Assembly (NCBI GenBank): GCA_964623885.1
Contig: CAZUVM010000092.1
Location: 1-53,234 of the forward strand
Length of the DNA: 53,234 nucleotides
Source of the DNA: CAZUVM01 sp964623885
GTDB taxonomy: Bacteria > Verrucomicrobiota > Verrucomicrobiia > Limisphaerales > UBA8199
Direction: 5' to 3'
In this document: one piece after another, positions 40,649-48,996 of the stretch
How positions within the stretch are numbered: the stretch's first letter is position 1
How the letters are laid out: every line of letters begins with the position of its first letter
Notes under the pieces: generated by a model
What the model saw: the letters and a program-made list of their open reading frames with translations, nothing else
Databases searched by the model: none
Told to the model about the DNA's origin: nothing
Made by a program: the position numbers and the translations under genes

Positions 40649-43207
40649 ATGCCCACCAATAGGCAATTGTCTGCAATAGCTATGGGGTGGCTCTTCGAAC
40701 GAAATCCTAGGCCTGATGGTTCTGCGCAAATCCCCCATTTTACAATCCTGATTGTTCTGGCGGTTGGATCTGCCGCTTCCGCACAGACGGATTTCGCCAG
40801 GCTGAAATCGTTTGGAAACCCTTTGCTTTCGGCGGCGACGCCCTGGTCAACTCCGATTGAGGGCAGCGATGGGACGCTTTACGGGACCACCTACGAAGGA
40901 GGCGGCAGCGATTTCGGAACTGTGTTCAGGGTGAACAAGGACGGGTCAGGCCTCACAATCCTGCATAGTTTCGTTGGCGCGCCGGCTGATGGGAAGCAAC
41001 CGCAGGGCGGGTTGGTCGAAGGAGCGGACGGGCAGTTGTATGGCACAACTTACTCCGGTGGCTTGAGTAATCTGGGGACGATCTTTCGGCTGAACAAGGA
41101 CGGCAGCGGGTTTGCGATTATAAAGTTCATTGCGACGTCGGCCGAAGGTGCAGGACCGCAGGGTCCGTTGTGCTTTGGGAGTGACGGTCTGCTCTACGGA
41201 ACCAGTTCGACCACGGCGTTCAAGTTGAATCCGGACGGAAGTGGTTTCGCAGTGTTGCACACGTTTGGGACCTCCCCCGATGGCTCCGGCCCGCAATTCG
41301 GCGTACAGGAAGCAAGCGACGGACTCCTGTACGGAGCTACTGTTGCGGGCGGTTCAAACAATCTCGGCACTATTTTCAAAATGAGCAAAGGCGGCAGCAA
41401 TTACGCCGTGCTGTTCAACTTTGCCGGAACGAACGGCCGCAGCCCCCAAGCTCCGGTAGTGGAAGCGAGCGACGGCATGCTATATGGCACGACCTCCTAC
41501 CGCCGAACTAACTCTTATGGCACGCTTTTCCAACTATCTAAGGACGGGTCAAGCTTTGTCACTATCCATGACTTCAGTGGGGCAACCGACGGTTGGTATC
41601 CGCAATCCGCTTTGATTGAAGGTGACGATGGTGCACTCTATGGAACTTGCACGAACGGAGGAATCGCCGGCCAAGGCTTGGTCTTTAAGCTAAACAAAGA
41701 TGGCAGTGGCTACGCGCACCTTCATGATTGCTTGTGGGGTAATGCCGATGCACGAGTGCCTCTCGCCGGGCTGTTAAAGGCAAGTGACGCGAAACTTTAC
41801 GGATTAAGCGAGCGCGGCGGACAAGCCGACTACGGCGGGCTGTTTCGCTTGGACCAGGACGGGAGCAATTACGTTGTTCTGGCGAGTTTCAGTTGGACCG
41901 GCGGCGACGGTTGGAGCCCGCGAGCGAATCTGTTCGAGGCAAGCGATGGTTTTCTTTATGACACAACCTTCAACGGAGGCTCGAATGATTTCGGGACTGT
42001 GTTCCGCATGAACAAGGACCTGAGCGGCTACAGTGTGCTACATCATTTCGACCGCCCAACTGAGGGAGCATGCCCTGCCGGTGGACTTATCCAGGGAACT
42101 AATGGTGCGCTCTTTGGCACCGCACTTGATGGCGGTACTAACGGCTTCGGAACCGTGTTCACTTTGCGCACTGACAGCAGTGGCTTTTCCGTGCTGCATC
42201 ATTTCAGCGGGTTAAACGGCGATGGCAGCCACCCTCAATCTGGCCTGATCCTGGGCAGCGATGGCAGGCTTTATGGGACGACGTCTGAAGGCGGTTCCAA
42301 TGACTGGGGCACAGTGTTTGGCCTAAACGAGGATGGGAGCGTGTTCACTGTGCTGCGCGATTTCCCGGGGACAAACATAACGGAGATAACCCCTGTCGCT
42401 CGCTTGTTCGAAGGTTCAGATGGGATGCTGTATGGTACCACCTCGGCCACTACCAACGCGGCAGGTACGATCTTCAGATTGGCTAAGGACGGGAGTGCCT
42501 ATACCAATATCTACATTTTCACCAACGCGGCATATCTTGGCCCCGGTCTCATCGGTGGCCTGATCGAGGGTCCGGACAGTGCACTTTACGGGACTGGCGC
42601 AAGTGGCGGCAACTACAACCAGGGACTGGTATACAAGATAAACAAGGACGGATCCGGATTCACAAATCTGCACTCGTTTGGTGCTCCCCTCGATGGCAAG
42701 AATCCAATAGCCGCGCTGACAAGAGGAAGCCCCCTATCATACGGGACTACCTTTGATGGCAGCCGGCTTGACTTTGGGTCGTTCAGGTATTGGGGCGTTG
42801 TGTTCTCTATGATGCCGGACGGCAGTCAATACCAAGTGCTCTTCAATTTCACATACGTTAGTGCGGGCCAAAATCCGTCGGCCAGTCTTATCATGGCAAG
42901 CGATGGAGGCCTCTACGGCACGACGCTTGCGGGCGGCGACATGGGTGCAGGCTCTATTTTCAGCTTGGCGAATCCGCCGGCGTTCGTCTCGATCCAGCCA
43001 GCGCCGGCCGGTATGTTGCTCCAGTTTACAGGAGCGGTCAGCAGAACTTACAGCGTGCAGGCCTCTACCAGCTTGAATCCCGTCTCCTGGCAACAGTTGC
43101 CCGGGCCAGTAATACTCAGCAACGGCGTTTTCCAGTGCCTCGACAACAACTCAGCGGCTATAACGGGTAAATTCTACCGGAGCGTAATGAGTCACGGAAG
43201 ACCGTAG
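40649..43207 (+). CDS. Exported GloVer tandem-repeat protein
   Basis: An 852-residue exported protein. The signal-peptide core (HFTILIVLAVGSAASAQ) is preceded by a long n-region; a second ATG at 40682 is an alternative start. About 14 copies of the TIGR03803 GloVer repeat follow (pattern GSDGLLYGTTxxGGxxxxGTVFxLNKDGSGFxxLHxF, about 55-60 residues apart). Copies 3, 13 and 14 are shortened or degenerate. The last about 75 residues (GAVSRTYSVQASTSLNP ... GKFYRS) match the end module of the delta-60 protein at 2894-5380. A beta-propeller-like or surface role is inferred, with no enzymatic motif. The stop overlaps the convergent pseudopilin gene by 16 bp. Confidence 0.9.
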   Translation: MPTNRQLSAIAMGWLFERNPRPDGSAQIPHFTILIVLAVGSAASAQTDFARLKSFGNPLLSAATPWSTPIEGSDGTLYGTTYEGGGSDFGTVFRVNKDGSGLTILHSFVGAPADGKQPQGGLVEGADGQLYGTTYSGGLSNLGTIFRLNKDGSGFAIIKFIATSAEGAGPQGPLCFGSDGLLYGTSSTTAFKLNPDGSGFAVLHTFGTSPDGSGPQFGVQEASDGLLYGATVAGGSNNLGTIFKMSKGGSNYAVLFNFAGTNGRSPQAPVVEASDGMLYGTTSYRRTNSYGTLFQLSKDGSSFVTIHDFSGATDGWYPQSALIEGDDGALYGTCTNGGIAGQGLVFKLNKDGSGYAHLHDCLWGNADARVPLAGLLKASDAKLYGLSERGGQADYGGLFRLDQDGSNYVVLASFSWTGGDGWSPRANLFEASDGFLYDTTFNGGSNDFGTVFRMNKDLSGYSVLHHFDRPTEGACPAGGLIQGTNGALFGTALDGGTNGFGTVFTLRTDSSGFSVLHHFSGLNGDGSHPQSGLILGSDGRLYGTTSEGGSNDWGTVFGLNEDGSVFTVLRDFPGTNITEITPVARLFEGSDGMLYGTTSATTNAAGTIFRLAKDGSAYTNIYIFTNAAYLGPGLIGGLIEGPDSALYGTGASGGNYNQGLVYKINKDGSGFTNLHSFGAPLDGKNPIAALTRGSPLSYGTTFDGSRLDFGSFRYWGVVFSMMPDGSQYQVLFNFTYVSAGQNPSASLIMASDGGLYGTTLAGGDMGAGSIFSLANPPAFVSIQPAPAGMLLQFTGAVSRTYSVQASTSLNPVSWQQLPGPVILSNGVFQCLDNNSAAITGKFYRSVMSHGRP

Positions 43208-43998
43208 AGCTTGCCAGGATTGCACCAGACCCTGTTCGGCAGCAGCGATCCTGGGATCGTAGCTCCGCGCCCTCCTTCTGGCCCGGCTAAATATATCCCA
43301 TACCAATTGCTCGTAACGATGGATGCTGCATTGCCCCCAAACTGGCCCACAATTGTCTCCGGAATATGGCGAAACGAAATACCCTCGTCGGGATAGACCG
43401 AGAAATCATTCCACCAAAAGGGAGACTGGTCGTCACCCTCCCATTCCACGAGGGCATCTGGCCTAAACTGCGAAAGTTTGTACGAGCTGGGATTCTGGCC
43501 TGCTAATGCTCCATAGCCATCGACCGCAGTATTCCAGGTGTAGCTCGTTACGTAAACGCAACGCTGCCAAAATAGCGGGTTGGCCGGTGAATCTCCAGGG
43601 CACCGGTATTTCATGGGATCCCGTACGTAAGGAAAGAGTTGGCCGTTGGTGAGCGCGGCAAGTTGTTGGGGATAGTACAGATTGTACAGAGAGAAGTTGC
43701 CGCTGGCGTAGGCTGGCGCTGGACAATTCGATCCGCAAGCCCAGCTGATCTCCGCCGTGCCCCAGCCAGGATTCGGCAGTTGGTCGTTGTTGTCATTCGC
43801 AAACGAGGCTACCGCCTGCAGTAACACGTGATGATTGCTGAGGTCAGCGGCGAGAAACACTCGGCTCCGGGGCTTGGCATGAGCTGTCACTACCAGCGCC
43901 AGGAGAAGCAACAGGACGCAAATGCACGTGATCAGCTCAATAAGTGTAAAAGCAGCTGTCGCTTTGCGCGAATTGCACCGCTCCGTTGACATTTCCAA
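43192..43998 (-). CDS. Pseudopilin-like protein lacking the H-X9-DG motif
   Basis: A 268-residue protein with leader MEMSTERCNSRKATAA, then FTLIELITCICVLLLLLAL (cleavage before Phe17, Glu at +5, Ala at -1). The hydrophobic helix contains two Cys, unusual for a pilin helix. The C-terminal domain resembles the neighbouring pseudopilins (LPNPGWGTAEISWACG, YRCPGDSPAN, PDEGISFRH). The usual H-X9-DG is broken: after His come IPETIVGQFGG and no Asp-Gly. It overlaps the GloVer gene tail to tail by 16 bp. Confidence 0.8.
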   Translation of the reverse strand: MEMSTERCNSRKATAAFTLIELITCICVLLLLLALVVTAHAKPRSRVFLAADLSNHHVLLQAVASFANDNNDQLPNPGWGTAEISWACGSNCPAPAYASGNFSLYNLYYPQQLAALTNGQLFPYVRDPMKYRCPGDSPANPLFWQRCVYVTSYTWNTAVDGYGALAGQNPSSYKLSQFRPDALVEWEGDDQSPFWWNDFSVYPDEGISFRHIPETIVGQFGGNAASIVTSNWYGIYLAGPEGGRGATIPGSLLPNRVWCNPGKLYGLP

Positions 43999-44011
43999 AG
44001 CTTACATCGAC

Positions 44012-44239
44012 TTAGGTCAAGATCAAGGGCTCCATAAGGTCTAGTATAATGAGGCCATTAGTACTAACGACAGGTTTGTTCAGCCGAGGCTCCAGCCAGC
44101 GCAGCACGCGTTCGGGCAAACCCCGCAAGCCCCAGAATAAATGTCGAACGTGTTTGTGCGGCCTTCCCGATCGGAAAATGTGATGAACTGGATTTGGTAG
44201 CGCGTGCCTCACATTTCTGGATTGCGCAAACACAGGCAT
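44012..44239 (-). CDS. Possible small protein upstream of the pseudopilin gene
   Basis: A 75-residue frame (PNPVHHIFRSGRPHKHV, LPERVLRWLEPRLNKPV, ending LIILDLMEPLILT) ending 13 bp before the pseudopilin start, in the same direction. Composition is not low-complexity, but I recognise no family, no signal peptide and no ribosome site. It may be chance. It fills most of the 265-bp gap before the divergent EamA gene. Confidence 0.25.
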   Translation of the reverse strand: MPVFAQSRNVRHALPNPVHHIFRSGRPHKHVRHLFWGLRGLPERVLRWLEPRLNKPVVSTNGLIILDLMEPLILT

Positions 44240-44263
44240 CGGGCTCTCCTACGCGGCACACCG

Positions 44264-45169
44264 ATGAAGATTCCAGCACGACTGGCGCTCCTGCTTGTGA
44301 TTTTGATTTGGGGTTGCTCGTTCGTCGCGACCAAGGCGGCATTGCGGGAATTGTCGCCCGTTACCTTGGTGTTCCTGCGGTTTGTTTTTGGGACCGGGTT
44401 GCTAACGGCGGCAGTGCTTTTTCGCCGGCAACCGATCATTCCGCCGCGCGAGACCTGGCCTATGCTCGCCCTGATGGGCTTCATCGGAGTCTTTATCCAT
44501 CATTTGCTGCAGAATTATGCGCTGACGACCACCACGGTCGTGCACTGCGGCTGGCTGATTGGACTGATACCGATCTGGTCGGCGCTGTTATCTGCGGTCT
44601 TCCTCAAGGAAGAATTCGGGTTCAGCAAGATTGCCGGCTTGGTGGGAGGCTTTACCGGAGCGGTGCTGGTGATCACGCAAGGAAAATTGGCAGCGGCTTC
44701 GCTGCGCTTGCCCTCGACGCAAGGCGATGTGTTGATGCTGCTCAGCACGGTCAACTGGGCAGTTTATTCGATCGTCGGACAGGGGACCATTAAAAGCCTG
44801 GGCGCAACGCGGGCTACGGCGGGCATGATGCTCCTCGGCTGGCTCATGCTGGTGCCGCTATTTCTCATGAAGGAGGGCTGGCGCGAGGTGCCGCAGATTT
44901 CGGTGAAGGGGTGGGGCGCCATTCTTTTTCTGGGCCTGGCCTCTTCCGGAATGGGTTACCTGGTCTGGTACGACGCCCTGGCGCGTCTCGAAGTGTCGCG
45001 GGTCGCGTCTTTTCTGTATCTCCAACCGCTGGTGACGTTGGGCGCGGCAGTGCTGCTTTTGGGTGAGTCGGTCAGCCTGGTGACTCTCCTCGGCGGCCTG
45101 CTCGTTCTAGGCAGCGTCTACCTGGTTCAGCGCGCGAAAAGCCGGGCGCCGGCTAGCGCAACGGAGTGA
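44264..45169 (+). CDS. EamA-family (DMT) transporter
   Basis: A 301-residue inner-membrane protein with about ten helices in two EamA halves (about 8-140 and 152-290). It starts MKIPARLALLLVILIWGCSFVATKAAL, with helix 2 ELSPVTLVFLRFVFGTGL and the second half DVLMLLSTVNWAVYSIVGQG. GMGYLVWYDALARLEVSRVASFLYLQPLV is the family signature near helix 9. Such transporters export or import metabolites, often amino acids; the substrate here is unknown. The ATG at 44264 is used. Its last 17 bp overlap the convergent DUF1080 gene. Confidence 0.9.
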   Translation: MKIPARLALLLVILIWGCSFVATKAALRELSPVTLVFLRFVFGTGLLTAAVLFRRQPIIPPRETWPMLALMGFIGVFIHHLLQNYALTTTTVVHCGWLIGLIPIWSALLSAVFLKEEFGFSKIAGLVGGFTGAVLVITQGKLAAASLRLPSTQGDVLMLLSTVNWAVYSIVGQGTIKSLGATRATAGMMLLGWLMLVPLFLMKEGWREVPQISVKGWGAILFLGLASSGMGYLVWYDALARLEVSRVASFLYLQPLVTLGAAVLLLGESVSLVTLLGGLLVLGSVYLVQRAKSRAPASATE

Positions 45170-45869
45170 CCTTGAGATTGCGGAAAGCGACGGAGCCGTG
45201 GTCGCCTTGGAGGTAAATCGGGCCGGTGGGGTGCTCTTTGGCGTTCCGGCCAACGTTGGTGCCGTGGGCGATCTCGACATTGTCCTGCACAACGGTGCCG
45301 TTGAGTGTGACCTTCTCGAATTTGGCGTTTGCGGTCTTCTTGCCCTCGGCATCGAAGCGCGGCGCGCGGAAATCGATGACGAGTTTCTGCCATTCACCCG
45401 GTTTTTTGCAGCCGTTCACCAGGGGCGCATTCTCGCTGTAAACCGCGCCACAGTCGATTTTGCTGAGGTCGGTTTTGCCGTAGCTGTCGAAGATCTGAAT
45501 CTCGTAGATGTTCATCAGCTTGATGCCCGAATTGGAGTCAACCTCGTTGTGGGGTGAGGATTTGCCCACCATGAATTCCAGCTCGACATGACAATCGCCG
45601 AATTCCGCTTCCGACGACAGATTTACGGTGTGGTTCGTGTTGATGAGTTCGACGCCCGGGCCGATGACGCTCAGTTTGGCGGCGTGGTCGGGATTCATCC
45701 CGGCTTTGCCGTAGGTCCAGATGTTGGTAAGCCGACCGACGGTTTTCCAGCCGGAGAGATCTTTTCCATTAATCAGGGAAACGGTCTGTGCATCGGCCCT
45801 TACGGCGCTGGCAGCGGCGATGGCGAGAGCGACACAGGCGGCGGGAACTGAGCTAAAGAGCACGCGCAT
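45153..45869 (-). CDS. Exported DUF1080 protein (3-keto-disaccharide hydrolase type)
   Basis: A 238-residue exported protein. The signal peptide MRVLFSSVPAACVALAIAAASAVRA is followed by one concanavalin-like DUF1080 domain (SLINGKDLSGWKTVG, FGDCHVELEFMVG, NSGIKLMNIYEIQIFDSYGK, HPTGPIYLQGDHGSVAFRNLKV). DUF1080 members include 3-keto-disaccharide hydrolases, which act with Gfo/Idh/MocA and ThuA partners; three such oxidoreductases and a ThuA occur elsewhere in the window. The ATG at 45869 is chosen because it gives a compact signal peptide; another lies 12 codons upstream. Confidence 0.9.
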   Translation of the reverse strand: MRVLFSSVPAACVALAIAAASAVRADAQTVSLINGKDLSGWKTVGRLTNIWTYGKAGMNPDHAAKLSVIGPGVELINTNHTVNLSSEAEFGDCHVELEFMVGKSSPHNEVDSNSGIKLMNIYEIQIFDSYGKTDLSKIDCGAVYSENAPLVNGCKKPGEWQKLVIDFRAPRFDAEGKKTANAKFEKVTLNGTVVQDNVEIAHGTNVGRNAKEHPTGPIYLQGDHGSVAFRNLKVTPLR

Positions 45870-46019
45870 GGGAGGCAATCTGGCGATGGTATCGAAAGGC
45901 GTCAATCCCCAACGAGATCAAAGCAGAACAAAACATGGTGTGCCCTCAAAGGCACAGACTGTGCCTGTTAACGCACACTAACGAATCGGCATGAGTTTTG
46001 GCATACACCACGAGCATCC

Positions 46020-46871
46020 ATGAGAACAGAACAGCTTCGGAGCGAAGTCTTCGATGCCGCGCCGGTTCGGACTGAAGGGCCAGGGGTGTTCAACGAATCG
46101 CGGGCATTTACGTTGATCGAGTTGCTGGTTGTAATCGCTATCATTGCCATATTGGCTGCGCCGCTTTTGCCCGCACTTTCCCGCGCCAAATTGAAGGCCG
46201 CGCAGATTCGCTGCATGAGCAATCTTAAGCAGTTGGGTATCGGCATCGCCCTTTATGCCTTGGAGAACAACGACGCATATCCGGGGTGGGCCTCGCGTAT
46301 ATACGGGTTCCAGCCTGCGGACTGGATTTATTGGCGATCGAACAATCCACCATACACTCTCGATAAGAGCCCGATTGTCGCGATGATGGGGAGCTGGGAC
46401 GTGACCTTATTTCGGTGCCCATTGGACAAGAACGACAGCGGCCGCATCGCGATTAGCTCTCCATCGTACCCTTATAGCTACAGCTTCAACAGCGTGGTCA
46501 ATGGCGATCTGGCCGAGCCCATATATCAAGGAACCATGGGAGGGAATCTGGGCTTCGCAACGGCCTTTTCGGCTGCCGGAACACCTGCTACGTTCAAGAC
46601 GTCACGGGTACGAAATCCGGCGGAGAAGATCATGCTGGCAGAGGAGCCGACCCTGAACTCGTCGGGCGAAATGCCACCGGGCTACTCGTCCATTATCGAT
46701 GATGGACAATGGGCCGTGCGGAATTTCGGGCTGAGTTTAAACCCACGTGTGGACAACACCCTGACGATGCGCCACAGCGGCAAGGCTGAGGTTGAATATG
46801 GCGACGGACACGCTAAGCCGGCGAGTTACAAAGAAGCGGAAGATACAAACAATGTGATCGCTGTGTTTTGA
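46020..46871 (+). CDS. Pseudopilin-like protein (DUF1559-type, H-X9-DG)
   Basis: A 283-residue protein with an unusually long leader of 29 residues before the prepilin site (NESRA|FTLIELLVVIAIIAI; Glu at +5, Ala at -1). The conserved MSNLKQLGIGIALYALEN follows the helix, and the C-terminus carries RHSGKAEVEYGDGHAK, a true H-X9-DG motif. Processing by prepilin peptidase and pseudopilus-like assembly are the family expectation. The ATG at 46020 is used; no internal ATG lies nearer the prepilin site. Confidence 0.85.
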   Translation: MRTEQLRSEVFDAAPVRTEGPGVFNESRAFTLIELLVVIAIIAILAAPLLPALSRAKLKAAQIRCMSNLKQLGIGIALYALENNDAYPGWASRIYGFQPADWIYWRSNNPPYTLDKSPIVAMMGSWDVTLFRCPLDKNDSGRIAISSPSYPYSYSFNSVVNGDLAEPIYQGTMGGNLGFATAFSAAGTPATFKTSRVRNPAEKIMLAEEPTLNSSGEMPPGYSSIIDDGQWAVRNFGLSLNPRVDNTLTMRHSGKAEVEYGDGHAKPASYKEAEDTNNVIAVF

Positions 46872-46917
46872 GGTTCATTCGCTTGCCAATCCAACGGCAC
46901 GAATCAATACTCGAAGC

Positions 46918-47649
46918 ATGGCCGATGCTCAGACCCTCAATTGCCCGATGTGCGGCGCCCCGGCTTCGAGCACGGCGAATCTTTGCGAGCATTGTGGCGC
47001 GCGGTTGGCCACGGTCGCTTGCCCTTCCTGTTTTGGAATGATGTTTTTGGGTCAGAAGTTCTGCCCCCATTGCGGCGCCCAGGCGCAACGTACCGAAGTT
47101 GCCGGTGGTGATTCCAAGCTTTGTCCGCGCTGTCGCGTGCGGATGGAGGCGATCGTCGTCGGCAAGGAGAATCTGAGTGAATGCCCCAAGTGCGCCGGAA
47201 TCTGGGCCGATGCGGACACCTTGCATCAGATCTGCGACGATCGCGAAGAGCAAGCGGCGGTTCTGGGTATGGCCGACCATGTGCCGGCGCCCGAAGCAGC
47301 GTCCGTGGAGCAACAAATCCGCTACGTGCCTTGTCCCGTGTGCAAGAAGCTGATGAACCGGGTCAACTTCGCAAATTGTTCGCATGTGGTGGTGGATGTG
47401 TGCAAGCAGCACGGCACCTGGTTCGACAAGGATGAGCTTCGCCGCATTATCGAATTCATTCGGGCCGGCGGCCTCGAGCAGGCGCGCGCCCGTGAACTCG
47501 CCGACCTCGAAGAAGCGCGCATCCGCCGTTCGGCCTCGCAAGTTTCGAACGGCTGGCAGGCCAGTGGCTCCTTGCCCAGCCGGGATCGGGACGGGTTGGA
47601 CGTTGGCATATCCGCCGCCGCTTCCGTTCTGAAAACGTTGTTTCATTAG
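46918..47649 (+). CDS. Multi zinc-ribbon (zf-TFIIB) protein
   Basis: A 243-residue cytoplasmic protein with a row of CxxC pairs: Cys9/12 with Cys23/26, Cys35/38 with Cys49/52 (two double zinc ribbons), then Cys69/72 with Cys89/92 and Cys139/142 with Cys162/His165. The last two are zf-TFIIB-type ribbons (CPRCRVRM ... CPKCAGIWADADTL and CPVCKKLMNR ... CKQHGTWFDKDEL). That gives four zinc sites in all. The C-terminus (ARARELADLEEARIRRS) is a charged helix. The function is unknown in bacteria; nucleic-acid or protein binding is likely. Confidence 0.85.
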   Translation: MADAQTLNCPMCGAPASSTANLCEHCGARLATVACPSCFGMMFLGQKFCPHCGAQAQRTEVAGGDSKLCPRCRVRMEAIVVGKENLSECPKCAGIWADADTLHQICDDREEQAAVLGMADHVPAPEAASVEQQIRYVPCPVCKKLMNRVNFANCSHVVVDVCKQHGTWFDKDELRRIIEFIRAGGLEQARARELADLEEARIRRSASQVSNGWQASGSLPSRDRDGLDVGISAAASVLKTLFH

Positions 47650-47791
47650 GGCAGCCTAAATCCGGAGCGCGGAACGTCCCGGGCCCAAGCGGTCACAAAG
47701 CAGTCCGCACATTAGGAACTTTCGAAGCGCATCGCGCGGTCGATGTGCTGCGCGCCTTGACTGTGTTCCCGGGCCAGATTACAACTCGCCT

Positions 47792-48826
47792 ATGAACACC
47801 AAAGTCTTCGTAGCGTCGGCTTTGTACCTGCTTGCCGCCGGGCTGTGCCGAAACAGCCTTGCCCAGGGGAGTCCGGGGGTGAGCAAGGCGACGGGAGAAA
47901 CTGTTGCCGCCGCCGACAAATTCCTGAGCTCCCTCGATGCGACTCAGCGCGGCAAAGTCTTGTTTGATTTCAAAGACGAGGCGCAACGCAAACGGTGGTC
48001 GAATCTTCCTACGCCAATGTTTCAACGCGCGGGTTTGCGCATAGGCGATCTCTCGCCGGCGCAGCGTGACGCAGCGATGGGGGTGCTGACCGCAGCTTTG
48101 AGCCCCACTGGCTACGAAAAGGTTTCACAAATTGTCCAGGGCGATGAGGATCTGAAAAGAGGCGGCAGCGGTGGCGGCCGGGTTAATTTTGGGCGAGATG
48201 AGTATTACATCTCCTTCCTGGGTCGGCCTTCCACAACCCAGCCGTGGATGATCCAGTTCGGCGGGCATCATCTTGGGCTGAACATAACCCTCGTTGGCGA
48301 GCAAGGTACGCTAGCTCCGAGCCACACAGGTGCGCAGCCCTCGGTTTACCAACTGGAAGGCAAGACCGTGCGCCCCCTGGGCCGGGAAACTGATAAGGCG
48401 TTCGCGCTGATCAATTCGCTGGACGACGCGCAGCGCAGGCAGGCCATTTTAGGATTCGAGATGCGTGATCTGGTACTTGGTCCGGGACGCGACGGTCAGA
48501 CCATTCAACCGGAAGGAATCAAAGGATCGGCTTTGACCGAGAAACAAAGCGCGATGTTGCTGGATCTCGCCAGCGAATGGACGAGCATCATGCACGAATC
48601 GGTCGCGAAAGCGAAGCTGGAAGAAATGAAACAGCACCTTGCCGAAACATGGTTCGCGTGGAGCGGCCCAACGGAGAAAGGCAGCGCCGCTTACTTCCGC
48701 ATCCAAGGACCAACCGTCATCATCGAATACGCTCCACAACGCCTGGGCGGCGACCCGACCAAACACATCCACACGATCTACCGGGATCCAACCAACGATT
48801 ACGGAGCCAAATGGTGGAAAAACTGA
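47792..48826 (+). CDS. Exported DUF3500 protein
   Basis: A 344-residue exported protein with a signal peptide (VASALYLLAAGLCRNSLA). The DUF3500 domain spans most of the rest: DATQRGKVLFDFKDEAQRKRW, GYEKVSQIVQ, PWMIQFGGHHLGLNITLVG, EQAMLLDL-like EKQSAMLLDLASEW, and the ending IHTIYRDPTNDYGAKWW. The conserved Gly-Gly-His-His and the terminal His/Asp region suggest a metal or phosphate-binding enzyme, but the activity of this family is not established. It is followed by a palindromic repeat and the HupE-like-domain gene. Confidence 0.88.
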   Translation: MNTKVFVASALYLLAAGLCRNSLAQGSPGVSKATGETVAAADKFLSSLDATQRGKVLFDFKDEAQRKRWSNLPTPMFQRAGLRIGDLSPAQRDAAMGVLTAALSPTGYEKVSQIVQGDEDLKRGGSGGGRVNFGRDEYYISFLGRPSTTQPWMIQFGGHHLGLNITLVGEQGTLAPSHTGAQPSVYQLEGKTVRPLGRETDKAFALINSLDDAQRRQAILGFEMRDLVLGPGRDGQTIQPEGIKGSALTEKQSAMLLDLASEWTSIMHESVAKAKLEEMKQHLAETWFAWSGPTEKGSAAYFRIQGPTVIIEYAPQRLGGDPTKHIHTIYRDPTNDYGAKWWKN

Positions 48827-48861
48827 GTTTTTTCTTGCGGTGTCTGACGCAAGGACGCCTG

Positions 48862-48981
48862 GTAGAGCAGACCTCCGAGTCGGCCATATCGACGTCATCC
48901 AGCCGGTTGGCTACTCAAACTCTACCGTGCCATTCGCAGGTTGGAAACCTGCGATACAGCAGACTCGGAGGTCTGCGCTAC
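48862..48981. repeat. Palindromic dispersed repeat, copy B
   Basis: Outer arms GTAGAGCAGACCTCCGAGTC (48862 onward) and AGACTCGGAGGTCTGCGCTA (48961 onward) are inverted with one or two mismatches. Inside lies CGCAGGTTGGAAACCTGCG followed by ATACAGCAG, the same two-palindrome order as copy A at 25457-25605. It ends 15 bp before the start codon of the next gene. Confidence 0.75.
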
Positions 48982-48996
48982 AGTGCAAGCGGTCGA

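Noticed and set aside
44045..44050. TATAAT as a promoter for the EamA gene
   Set aside because: No acceptable -35 and over 200 bp from the start codon; not supported enough to list.
48577..48996. N-terminal extension of the HupE-like-domain protein
   Set aside because: It overlaps DUF3500 in another frame and then a palindromic repeat; the signal peptide begins at 48997.
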